Assembly (NCBI GenBank): GCA_036005125.1
Contig: DASYQV010000234.1
Span: 1-12,766, forward strand
DNA length: 12,766 nucleotides
Source of the DNA: DASYQV01 sp036005125
Lineage (GTDB): Bacteria > Acidobacteriota > Vicinamibacteria > Vicinamibacterales > UBA2999
Direction: 5' to 3'
Part shown: positions 1-5,950 of the stretch, piece by piece
How positions within the stretch are numbered: the first letter of the stretch is position 1
How the letters are laid out: each line of letters starts with the position of its first letter
Made by a program: the position numbers and the translations under genes
Notes under the pieces: model-generated
Seen by the model: the letters and a program-made list of their open reading frames with translations, nothing else
Database searches by the model: none
What the model was told of the DNA's origin: nothing

Positions 1-135
1 GCGCGTGCGTGCGTCATGGACGACACCGGAAAGCGCGCCAGTCGTTGCCTGCGCGAGGACGTGAGACGGCCACCCCGTCAACAGCAGGACTACGAGGTTC
101 ACGGATACCCATACGCCGCGCGTCTTCACGATCAC
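1..135 (-). CDS. N-terminus of a secreted protein, probably TonB-dependent receptor or carboxypeptidase-regulatory-like (partial)
   Basis: Only the first 45 codons are present; the frame is open to the left edge. I chose GTG at 135 because AGGAG (145-149) lies 9 nt upstream. An in-frame ATG at 156 also exists but has no clear ribosome binding site. The translation starts with a short basic segment (VIVKTRG), then a hydrophobic core (VWVSVNLVVLLLTGW) and a likely signal peptidase I site near VLA-QA. The mature start, TTGALSGVVHDARTR, resembles the first strand of the carboxypeptidase-regulatory-like domain found at the front of many TonB-dependent receptors in Acidobacteriota. The signal peptide is seen; the receptor identity is inferred from about 15 residues, and another secreted protein carrying that domain is equally possible. 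A 455-nt gap separates it from the methyltransferase, so it may have its own promoter. Confidence 0.6.
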   Translation of the reverse strand, partial: MIVKTRGVWVSVNLVVLLLTGWPSHVLAQATTGALSGVVHDARTR

Positions 136-144
136 CGTGCAAGT

Positions 145-149
145 CTCCT
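145..149 (-). promoter_or_regulatory. Ribosome binding site deciding a GTG start
   Basis: AGGAG on the minus strand, 9 nt before the GTG at 135. It favours GTG over the in-frame ATG at 156, which lies upstream of this site. Confidence 0.55.
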
Positions 150-273
150 GAAACATCGGTCTTTTTTGACCCTACATTATCGACGAACGGTCTACGGACG
201 GAGCTCCCAGGGGCCGCATCCAAACAGAGAGAAAGAAAGACATCGTGATTCAATGATTCTCGTGTCACGAAAA

Positions 274-506
274 ACGCGGAGATCGCGGAGATGCGGAGAA
301 TCGCCGTTCGACTGGCCGCCGAAGGCGCCGCGCAGGGGATGAGAGCGCGACCACAAACGGCGCAGTAACCGACCGCCGTTTGTAGTCGCGCTCTCATCCC
401 CTGCGCGATCGGCCTGCTCTGCAGGCCGACCAGTCGAACGGCGCTGAACAACATCGAATCACCCGATTCCTCTCTGCGTCCTCTGCGCCTTTGCGGTCTC
501 TGCGTG
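274..506. repeat. Composite inverted repeat with nonamer tracts and 34-nt hairpin arms
   Basis: The layers are nested. Innermost, 329-362 pairs with 374-407: 34-nt arms with one mismatch and an 11-nt loop. Next, CGCCGTTCGACTGG (302-315) pairs exactly with 430-443. Outermost are period-9 tracts: ACGCGGAGA, TCGCGGAGA, TGCGGAGAA at 274-300, and the oppositely oriented TCTCTGCGT, CCTCTGCGC, CTTTGCGGT, CTCTGCGTG at 471-506. All layers are read directly. The arrangement suggests a mobile or amplifiable intergenic repeat inserted as mirrored copies. No transposase or protein-coding capacity is apparent. Confidence 0.85.
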
Positions 507-577
507 ATGCGTGGCAGTTGAATCAAATCTCGATCACCCCGCGAATTTCAGCAACCTGAAAGATGCGGCCTACGAAG

Positions 578-589
578 ACTCATATGAGT
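578..589. repeat. 12-nt perfect palindrome after the methyltransferase stop
   Basis: ACTCATATGAGT is self-complementary and ends one base beyond the TGA at 591-593. It has no following T-run on the minus strand, so it is not a standard intrinsic terminator. It could be an operator or be coincidental. Confidence 0.4.
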
Positions 590-590
590 T

Positions 591-1379
591 TCAACGTGGG
601 CTGACAAGCTTGAACACGATGAAGCGCGGCAGTCTCGTTGCGTACTCTGCGTTCCTGTCTCGCTCGAGGATCTCTTCGGGAAGATTGTGCGGCTCCGTTA
701 TCCGATCGATGTAAAAGCCATGGCTTCGAAATGCGTCGACGTACTCTTCGATCGTGCGGTGATAAAGGGGCCATGAATCGGCCCCGGCTCCCGTGCCGAA
801 ATAGCTGAACGTCCGACCGACAACTGGCCGTCGAAGCCATTTCGCCCAGAAGGGTTGATCGAGCCGCATGGTCGGATTGCAGAAAGCCGGATGGTGCACC
901 GAGATGACGAGCGCGCCCTGCTTCTTCAGTATCCGGCCTGATTCCGTGAGAAACGGATCCAGTCGCGGCAAGGACATCAGGACGCCCAACGAGACAATCG
1001 CATCCATGCTCTCGTCCGCGAACTCCAGACGATCTAGAAGATCGGCGGTCTGAAAGTCGATGTCCGGGTCTCTCTGCCTCGCGTGCGCCAGCAGCTTCTC
1101 CGAACCGTCAATCCCGACGACCCTGGCCCCACCATGTTTGAGATACCGGGAATACCGCCCTTCACCGCAGCCGGCATCGAGCACCGTCTTGCCCCGAATG
1201 TCACCCAGCAATCGAGCAAGCTCGGGCTCGATCAGCGCAGGGGTGAAATCCAATCGGGGCAACACATTGTTGACCCATGCGTCGCCGTAGTCGTCGGCCC
1301 ATCGTTTCTTGAGATCGCCTTTCGGGCCGGCGCGCCCGATGTCACCCTGTGCCGCAGTGTCCAGTAATGTATGTGCCAT
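591..1379 (-). CDS. Class I SAM-dependent methyltransferase
   Basis: The 262-aa protein has the Rossmann-like methyltransferase fold. Motif I is VLDAGCGEGRYSRYL (66-80), the acidic end of strand 2 is VVGIDGSEKLL (88-97), motif II/III is MDAIVSLGVLMSLP (125-138), and the post-III region is LKKQGALVISVHHP (151-164). The C-terminal YHRTIEEYVDAFRSHGF (206-222) is typical of the UbiE/Methyltransf_11 group. Start: ATG at 1379 puts motif I at the usual distance from the N-terminus, whereas a longer open frame would run into the amidase gene. Only a weak GGGAC sits 7 nt upstream. It is the last gene of the tight group, 34 nt after the amidase. In this setting a tailoring role on the peptide or a precursor is likely. 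The acceptor and whether it is an O-, N- or C-methylase cannot be told from sequence. Confidence 0.9.
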   Translation of the reverse strand: MAHTLLDTAAQGDIGRAGPKGDLKKRWADDYGDAWVNNVLPRLDFTPALIEPELARLLGDIRGKTVLDAGCGEGRYSRYLKHGGARVVGIDGSEKLLAHARQRDPDIDFQTADLLDRLEFADESMDAIVSLGVLMSLPRLDPFLTESGRILKKQGALVISVHHPAFCNPTMRLDQPFWAKWLRRPVVGRTFSYFGTGAGADSWPLYHRTIEEYVDAFRSHGFYIDRITEPHNLPEEILERDRNAEYATRLPRFIVFKLVSPR

Positions 1380-1405
1380 TGATTTCGTCCCGTCTGTATA
1401 TCCAT

Positions 1406-1427
1406 CCGGAGGTCTAAAGACCTCCGG
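1406..1427. repeat. Palindromic hairpin holding the amidase stop codon
   Basis: Arms CCGGAGGTCT (1406-1415) and AGACCTCCGG (1418-1427) are perfectly complementary around AA. The TAG of the amidase (1414-1416) lies at the tip. The flank TCCATCCGGAGGT (1401-1413) recurs exactly at 4231-4243, and the core GGTCTNTAGACC pattern recurs near 8387, so this belongs to a small family of local repeats. There is no T-run, so a terminator is not supported; attenuation or mRNA-end protection is possible. Confidence 0.75.
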
Positions 1428-3039
1428 CTGCTGTGATCTGCCGAACCAGCGCTCGGAATTCATCGGCCGTTGGATGGATGTACGTCCGCCTGTCCTCCGA
1501 GAGCTGAAGACTGCGGTAGCTCTGGTAGGCGATCTCTCTCTTGAGTCGATTGAAAGCCTGAACGTCGAAGCCGTCCGCCATGCTGCCATCGGCGATGCCA
1601 CAGGCGGGTTCGAGTCTCCCCTTGAAGACCTGCTCGAAACCGTATCCAACCGCCAGGACACGTCCGTCCGTACCAGGCGCGCCCAGGATTGAGATGCCCC
1701 AGGGGACGCGGCTGCCTTCAACGAAGCCTCCCGCAGTCATCTCCCGCTCGGCTTCGATGTGACCAGCGGGAACGGTGAGATGTGGAATCCGCGCGAGCGT
1801 GGCAATTCGACTCGGCGCCGGAGTCGTAACCGAAATGAGAACCTCGACGTTCGCGGCGGCCAACAGCCGACGAAAGCACCGCTGGTTGTGCTCGATCACT
1901 CTGCGATACGACCAGGCGAACACATTCGGCAGGCGAACAGATAATTCGAACCTGAACAAGGGATGCCCGCGGACCTTGCGGATGACGGGTGAAATTCTGT
2001 CGGCCGTGTAAAGCTGGTGCGGACTTCTGGGAAACGCCTGCCGACCGCGAAGCGATTCGATCTGCGAATTGTAGTGCTCCAGTATCGCCTTCCGCGTCCA
2101 GCGAAACCCCTCGAGCCGGAGATCCCGGACGACGGTGACGCCCGCATCTTCGAGTTGCGCGAGCCGACTGGCGAACGCCTCTCTCACGGCCGGGGGCACA
2201 TCCGTCATGAAGTCGACCGAGTCGGTCGCGGCAATGACACCGACCCGTTTGCCTCTCAACCGTGCTTCGGTCGTCATCTCGAAACCCGCCTCGGTCGCCG
2301 GCCCCGCCAGGACGTCGAACATCCTGGCAGCATCCATGACGGTTCTGCAGATCGGGCCGGGCGTTGTTTCCGTTTCTGAATAGGACAGAAGACCGGCGCG
2401 GCTCACGAGGCCAGCCGTCGGCCTCAGCCCCACGCAGGAATTGAGCGCCGCCGGATAGGTGATCGAGGCGCAGTCATCGACGCCCACCGCGAGCATTCCA
2501 AGATTCAGCGACACCGCCACCGCCGATCCGTTGCTGGATCCGCCCGGCGGGTTCCGCGGATCGAGGGCATTGCCGATGCGGCCGCTCATGGTGCTGTATT
2601 CAGATGATCCGATACCCAGTTCGGTCATCCCGACTTTGCCCATGATGATCGCGCCCGCGGCCCGGAGCCTTCCGACGAGCGGTGCGTCACGGAGCGCCAC
2701 ACCTTCTTCGAGAGCCAGGCATCCACCGGTCGTCGGCAGTCCTTCCACCTGAATGTTGTCCTTCACCCAGACTGGAATGCCGTGGAGCGGCTTGATCACG
2801 CCGTGACGCAGAATCTCATCGCCGAGCGCAGCAGCCTCTTCACGGACGGAGGGCGATACACAGACGATGCAGTTGAAAGGGGGCCCGGCGTCCGTGTTCA
2901 AGTCGAGCAGATCAATTCGGTTCAGATAGAAGTTCACGAGCTCCAGCGGCGTCAGGCGGCCGCTGCGATACAGTCCGTGAATGTCGTCGACCTGCGCCTC
3001 GACGAGGCTGCCCTCGGCCGCCTTCAATTCGTGATTCAT
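1414..3039 (-). CDS. Amidase-signature family protein
   Basis: The 541-aa protein matches the amidase signature (AS) family (GatA/FAAH/malonamidase-like), cytoplasmic, with no signal peptide. The catalytic Ser-cisSer-Lys triad is visible: Lys93 in VWVKDNI, cis-Ser168 in GGSSNGSA (166-173) and nucleophile Ser192 in GVDDCASITYPAA (186-198). The spacings (75 and 24 residues) equal those I recall for GatA (K79, S154, S178). Oddities: the residues before the nucleophile are Cys-Ala instead of the usual Gly-Gly, and SSGGS is SSNGS, so oxyanion-hole geometry or substrate may differ. The C-terminal WGISILGAPGTDGRVLAVGY is normal for the family. The ATG at 3039 lies inside a heptamer repeat with no Shine-Dalgarno sequence, so the true start is uncertain by a few codons. 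It could process or degrade an amide in the NRP pathway; the substrate is unknown. Confidence 0.92.
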   Translation of the reverse strand: MNHELKAAEGSLVEAQVDDIHGLYRSGRLTPLELVNFYLNRIDLLDLNTDAGPPFNCIVCVSPSVREEAAALGDEILRHGVIKPLHGIPVWVKDNIQVEGLPTTGGCLALEEGVALRDAPLVGRLRAAGAIIMGKVGMTELGIGSSEYSTMSGRIGNALDPRNPPGGSSNGSAVAVSLNLGMLAVGVDDCASITYPAALNSCVGLRPTAGLVSRAGLLSYSETETTPGPICRTVMDAARMFDVLAGPATEAGFEMTTEARLRGKRVGVIAATDSVDFMTDVPPAVREAFASRLAQLEDAGVTVVRDLRLEGFRWTRKAILEHYNSQIESLRGRQAFPRSPHQLYTADRISPVIRKVRGHPLFRFELSVRLPNVFAWSYRRVIEHNQRCFRRLLAAANVEVLISVTTPAPSRIATLARIPHLTVPAGHIEAEREMTAGGFVEGSRVPWGISILGAPGTDGRVLAVGYGFEQVFKGRLEPACGIADGSMADGFDVQAFNRLKREIAYQSYRSLQLSEDRRTYIHPTADEFRALVRQITAAGGL

Positions 3040-3104
3040 GATTCGCGATTCATGATTGGAGACAGCGGGTTCAACACACTTCCGAATCGCGAATCATGAA
3101 TGTG
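3026..3104. repeat. GATTCAT-type heptamer repeat in mirrored arms
   Basis: The left arm is AATTCGT, GATTCAT, GATTCGC, GATTCAT, GATTGGA in strict 7-nt steps (3026-3060). The right arm is GAATCGC, GAATCAT, GAATGTG (3084-3104). ATTCATGATTCGCGATTC (3034-3051) is an exact 18-nt inverted copy of 3084-3101 across a 32-nt loop. The repeat fills nearly the whole spacer between the peroxiredoxin stop and the amidase, and the amidase ATG is part of it. Confidence 0.85.
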
Positions 3105-3713
3105 TTATCGGGCATGCGCGGGTGCTATCGACCGCCACTTGATGTTGCATCCCATACCCGGCCGCTGGCTCGAATCAATCGGCGTGCCCGCGAGGAGCGC
3201 GTCCAGCGCCGCGCGGATGGGCGCGCCATCGCGCTCCTTCGCCAGATGCGTCGCGCTGAACAGCGCGCTCAAGCGGCCGGTCGCCCGGGTCTCGTCAATC
3301 TGTCCGCGGTAGACGAGCTTCCGCTGCCGATCGTAGAGAAAACATTCGGGTGTGCACGTCGCGCCAAACGCGCGCGCAATCCCCTGACCTTCGTCGTACA
3401 GGAACGGACCGGACAGCTCCACGGCGGCTGCCAGACGCTTCAAGCCCTCTCGCGAATCCTCGGGCACCTGGACGACGTCGTTGGCGCAGAGCGCGATCAT
3501 GCTGACGCGATCGCGGTAGTCGCGAATGACGCCGCGGATGGCCGACGTAAGGTTGCCCGTGAACGGACAGTGGGGCGCGATAAAGAGAACCAGCACCGGC
3601 TTGGCCGGATCCAGCGCATCCGAGGACACCATCTGTCCGGATGTCACGTCCGGCAGACTGAACCCGGGGATTTTCGTTCCGAGCGACACCATCGCTGAGC
3701 TCGTGACTGGCAT
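3105..3713 (-). CDS. Thioredoxin-fold peroxiredoxin-like protein (AhpC/TSA family)
   Basis: The 202-aa protein has a thioredoxin-like fold: LGTKIPGFSLPDVTSGQ (11-27), a strand LVLFIAP (41-47), the redox Cys49 in HCPFTGN, then CTPECFLYD (110-118, which contains the conserved cis-Pro type TP), LVYRGQID and the C-terminal GMGCNIKW (186-193) with Cys189. The paired HCPF and GCNIKW motifs are typical of a large, poorly characterised subfamily annotated as thioredoxin family or redoxin proteins. No signal peptide is seen, so it is probably cytoplasmic. GGAGG (3718-3722) precedes the ATG at 3713 by only about 4 nt. It sits between repeat-filled spacers inside the cluster. It might protect the flavin-dependent oxidation step or handle thiol chemistry of the product, or it may be a housekeeping neighbour; the sequence does not decide. 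Confidence 0.88.
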   Translation of the reverse strand: MPVTSSAMVSLGTKIPGFSLPDVTSGQMVSSDALDPAKPVLVLFIAPHCPFTGNLTSAIRGVIRDYRDRVSMIALCANDVVQVPEDSREGLKRLAAAVELSGPFLYDEGQGIARAFGATCTPECFLYDRQRKLVYRGQIDETRATGRLSALFSATHLAKERDGAPIRAALDALLAGTPIDSSQRPGMGCNIKWRSIAPAHAR

Positions 3714-3716
3714 GCT

Positions 3717-3722
3717 TCCTCC
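3717..3722 (-). promoter_or_regulatory. Ribosome binding site of the peroxiredoxin gene
   Basis: GGAGGA on the minus strand, with only 3-4 nt to the ATG at 3713. The spacing is short, but the match is strong and fixes this start. Confidence 0.6.
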
Positions 3723-3735
3723 GCAATGAATCTTT

Positions 3736-3893
3736 GATTTTCCGATTTGTGATTGATGATTGGTTGGTGATTTCTGATTGATGAATTTGTGATCTATGTG
3801 TGATTTTGGTCGGACAACAAATCAGAAATAGATCACCAATCCGCAATCACCAATCGCCAACCAATCAGCAATCACAAATCAGAAATCATCAAA
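3736..3893. repeat. TGATTNN-type heptamer repeat in mirrored arms
   Basis: The left arm (3736-3790) steps mainly by 7 nt: GATTTGT, GATTGAT, GATTGGT, then GATTTCT, GATTGAT. The right arm (3821-3893) is the reverse complement type: AATCAGC, AATCACA, AATCAGA, AATCATC. The segment 3744-3772 pairs with 3852-3880 at 27 of 29 positions, and GTGATCTAT (3789-3797) pairs with 3828-3836. The region is visibly more AT-rich than the flanking genes. It fills the spacer between the 107-aa gene and the peroxiredoxin and could fold into a long imperfect stem in RNA. Confidence 0.85.
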
Positions 3894-4217
3894 TTAAGTT
3901 GCTGACTCCAGATGGCCCGTGCCTGCGAGTGTTTTCAGTTCGATAGCGGCAACACACCGCACGTCCACGTAATCGAGCGTCAGGCTTCCGACGAGGGTCA
4001 CGGTGCCCTCGCCCTTCGCGAAATCCGCGCCGCTCGCGTCGGTTGCGGCCGCATCGACCTTGACACCCAGCTCTGTCCCGCCCCGCGTGCCGGTGAACTT
4101 CATCAGGACATATCCGCGATCGAGACATTCCTTGAAAGCCTGCGCCGAAGACGTGGGGCGAAGACTGGCGATCACGGGATGGTCGCCCGTCGAGAGCCGC
4201 TGAACGAGTTCACTCAT
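3894..4217 (-). CDS. Small conserved-looking protein of unknown function
   Basis: The protein is 107 aa, soluble, without a signal peptide or membrane segment. I do not recognise a named family. Features: a predicted helix around SSAQAFKECLDRGYVLMKF (23-41), a Gly-rich turn TGTRGGTELGVKVD (42-55), and alternating hydrophobic strands GTVTLVGSLTLDYVDVRCVAAIEL (71-94), so a small alpha/beta or mostly beta domain. Cys31 and Cys88 are the only cysteines. The start at 4217 is supported by GAGGA (4224-4228) 6 nt upstream. It lies 82 nt after the peptide exporter and before a repeat-filled spacer, in the same orientation as the cluster. It is not MbtH: the characteristic Trp residues and overall pattern are missing. 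It could be a binding or accessory protein of the pathway, but that is a guess from position only. Confidence 0.8.
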   Translation of the reverse strand: MSELVQRLSTGDHPVIASLRPTSSAQAFKECLDRGYVLMKFTGTRGGTELGVKVDAAATDASGADFAKGEGTVTLVGSLTLDYVDVRCVAAIELKTLAGTGHLESAT

Positions 4218-4223
4218 GGTTTT

Positions 4224-4228
4224 TCCTC
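4224..4228 (-). promoter_or_regulatory. Ribosome binding site of the 107-aa gene
   Basis: GAGGA on the minus strand, 6 nt before the ATG at 4217. It is the main support that this small frame is translated. Confidence 0.6.
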
Positions 4229-4230
4229 AG

Positions 4231-4278
4231 TCCATCCGGAGGTTCGACCGCCTCCGATCATTTCTCGCGAAGCTTCGC
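4231..4278. repeat. Small hairpin and palindrome in the exporter to 107-aa spacer
   Basis: CGGAGG (4237-4242) pairs with CCTCCG (4251-4256), and GCGAAGCTTCGC (4267-4278) is a perfect 12-nt palindrome. TCCATCCGGAGGT (4231-4243) is an exact copy of 1401-1413, which links it to the hairpin at the amidase stop. Confidence 0.65.
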
Positions 4279-4299
4279 CTCGCTAGAAACAGTGTTGGT

Positions 4300-5946
4300 C
4301 TACATGACGGTTGCCGCCTGCAGCGCGGAGCTCGCGACGAGGTCCTCATCGAGAACGATTTTTCCCTGATCGAGCTTGATCAGCCGATCGCCGTACGCGT
4401 AATAGCGATCGTCATGACTGATCACGATCACCATCTTGCCGCGCGCTTTCAGCTCGGGCAGCAGGTGCAGATAGAACCGTTCGCGGTATTCGGCGTCCTG
4501 GTCCGCAGCCCATTCGTCGAAGATACAGATCTGGCGGTTCTCGAGCATCGCAACGATCAGCGCCAGCCGCTTGCGCTGGCCGGTTGAGAGGCTGAGATCC
4601 GAAAACCTGCCGTCGCGAATCGTCACGCGTCGCTCCAGCCGCATCCGGGCCAGCCAGTCGCCCGCCTCGCAGTCGATCGTCGGGCGTTCCACGCCGAGAA
4701 GCTCCCGGAACAGGTGGAACTTCGCGAACACGGCCGAGATGTGCTGGCGGTACTGGTCGCGATTGGCGCTCGTCACCAGCTCGCCGTCAAGGCGAACCTG
4801 CCCGGAGGTCGGCACGTACAGTCCCGCGACGATCTTCGCGAGCGTCGTTTTGCCGCTCCCGTTGCCGCCGGTCACGAACACAATCTCTCCGGCGCGAAAG
4901 GTCAGATCAATCGGGCCGAGGCCGAACCGGCCGCCATCTTCGCCTGCGTACTTGTATTCCACGTCCAGCAGTTCCACCTCGCGGCATGGCGGGAACGCGG
5001 GTACGCCGTCATACACATCGTGTTCTGCGGGAAGCGCGGACATGATGTCCTCGTACTTTTTGAGCGCCACCTCCGCCCGTGCCATCGTGGGCACCGCGTT
5101 CACGACGACCTCGAGCGGGCCGCGCCCGTAAAGCAGCGCCAGAACCGCGCTCGTCATCGTTGCCGGATCCACGCTCGCCCACCTCGACGTGCCGAACACA
5201 ATCACGCCCACGACCGTGAAGAACATGAACTGGTTGTAGTTGGCGGCAATGTTGTAGAGCGTGAGGCCCTTCCGGTTCAGGAGCGCGATTCTCTCCAGCG
5301 CCGCGTGAAGCGTCCGTGACAGGAATGCCAGCCGCCGTGGACGGTGGAGCTTGAGCTCGCTGAACCCGTCGGTCAACGCGTGATAGTGGTCCATGACCGC
5401 GTCGCGATCGTCGCGCGCCTTCACCAGCACCGCGGTCCCGCGTCTGGCGACGACGACATACGAGCAGATCGCCACCACGACGCATACTGCCCCGAGCGCG
5501 AACGCCACCCAGGACAGGTAGGCGACGTACAGGAAGCACGCCACGACGACCGCCAGGTTCGCGACCACGATCGGCATCGCGGCGATGGTCGTCGTGATGA
5601 GGGCGATGTCTTCGGTCAACGTGGCCAGCAGACGGGCCGACCCGACCTCTTCGACATTCCTCAACCCCGAGTCCACCACGCGCCGGGTGAGGTCCTGACT
5701 CATCCCGAGCATGTGGCGTTGACTGAAACGGGTCATCAGGTCCGACGATACGAATCGCAGCACACAACCGGCGACGGCCAGCGCGGCGAACGTGAGCATC
5801 TGGGTGGACGTGCCCGCAGCGGTCCGCAGCGTCTGGCCTACGAGCGCAACGATCCAGGCTGTCAGCCCACCGCCGATCGTTCCGAAGATGACGGCCCAGA
5901 GGACCGTCCCTCGCGCGTAGCGCGCCGCATATCGCAGGATGTTCAT
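4300..5946 (-). CDS. Cyclic peptide export ABC transporter (SyrD/PvdE-like)
   Basis: This is a 548-aa half-transporter with a membrane domain fused to an ATPase. Hydrophobic segments lie at about 14-38, 50-67, 121-142, 145-167, 239-255 and 263-283. The ATPase has Walker A GGNGSGKTT (360-368), signature LSTGQRKRLA (453-462), Walker B ICIFDE with catalytic Glu478, and H-loop His511 in ISHDDRYY. FDEWAADQD and STGQRKR are characteristic of the cyclic-peptide exporter group that includes SyrD and PvdE, which move NRPS products or precursors across the inner membrane. I chose ATG 5946 because family proteins start just before the first membrane helix and because it follows the ADOP stop by 4 nt; the ribosome binding site is weak, suggesting translational coupling. 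It is the strongest evidence that the product leaves the cytoplasm and may be cyclic. Confidence 0.95.
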   Translation of the reverse strand: MNILRYAARYARGTVLWAVIFGTIGGGLTAWIVALVGQTLRTAAGTSTQMLTFAALAVAGCVLRFVSSDLMTRFSQRHMLGMSQDLTRRVVDSGLRNVEEVGSARLLATLTEDIALITTTIAAMPIVVANLAVVVACFLYVAYLSWVAFALGAVCVVVAICSYVVVARRGTAVLVKARDDRDAVMDHYHALTDGFSELKLHRPRRLAFLSRTLHAALERIALLNRKGLTLYNIAANYNQFMFFTVVGVIVFGTSRWASVDPATMTSAVLALLYGRGPLEVVVNAVPTMARAEVALKKYEDIMSALPAEHDVYDGVPAFPPCREVELLDVEYKYAGEDGGRFGLGPIDLTFRAGEIVFVTGGNGSGKTTLAKIVAGLYVPTSGQVRLDGELVTSANRDQYRQHISAVFAKFHLFRELLGVERPTIDCEAGDWLARMRLERRVTIRDGRFSDLSLSTGQRKRLALIVAMLENRQICIFDEWAADQDAEYRERFYLHLLPELKARGKMVIVISHDDRYYAYGDRLIKLDQGKIVLDEDLVASSALQAATVM

Positions 5947-5950
5947 GCAA

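Larger units (their letters stand above)
136..590. other. 455-nt spacer without a credible gene
   Basis: This gap lies between the stop of the methyltransferase and the start of the secreted-protein gene. Open frames here on both strands have no recognisable protein features and run through inverted repeats. It holds the large composite inverted repeat (274-506), a 6-bp hairpin TTTCAG-CAAC-CTGAAA (546-561) and a 12-nt palindrome (578-589). The promoter of the leftward gene should lie between about 157 and 270. I see only a weak -10-like TAATGT on the minus strand near 174-179 and no convincing -35 partner. Confidence 0.6.

Noticed and set aside
14..526. 170-codon minus-strand open frame over the left spacer
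   Set aside because: It crosses the composite inverted repeat, shows no domain-like pattern, and overlaps in another frame the signal-peptide gene, which has a ribosome binding site.
546..589. Intrinsic terminator after the methyltransferase
   Set aside because: The 6-bp hairpin and the 12-nt palindrome have no following T-tract on the minus strand.
3736..3893. CRISPR array
   Set aside because: The units are 7 nt with no spacers and the arms are mirrored; no cas genes are present.
3894..4217. MbtH-like NRPS chaperone
   Set aside because: The length is larger than the usual 60-80 residues, and the conserved Trp-rich MbtH pattern is absent.
5009..5950. 313-codon minus-strand open frame within the exporter gene
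   Set aside because: It is an alternative frame of the ABC exporter, with very Arg-rich low-quality protein and no motifs.
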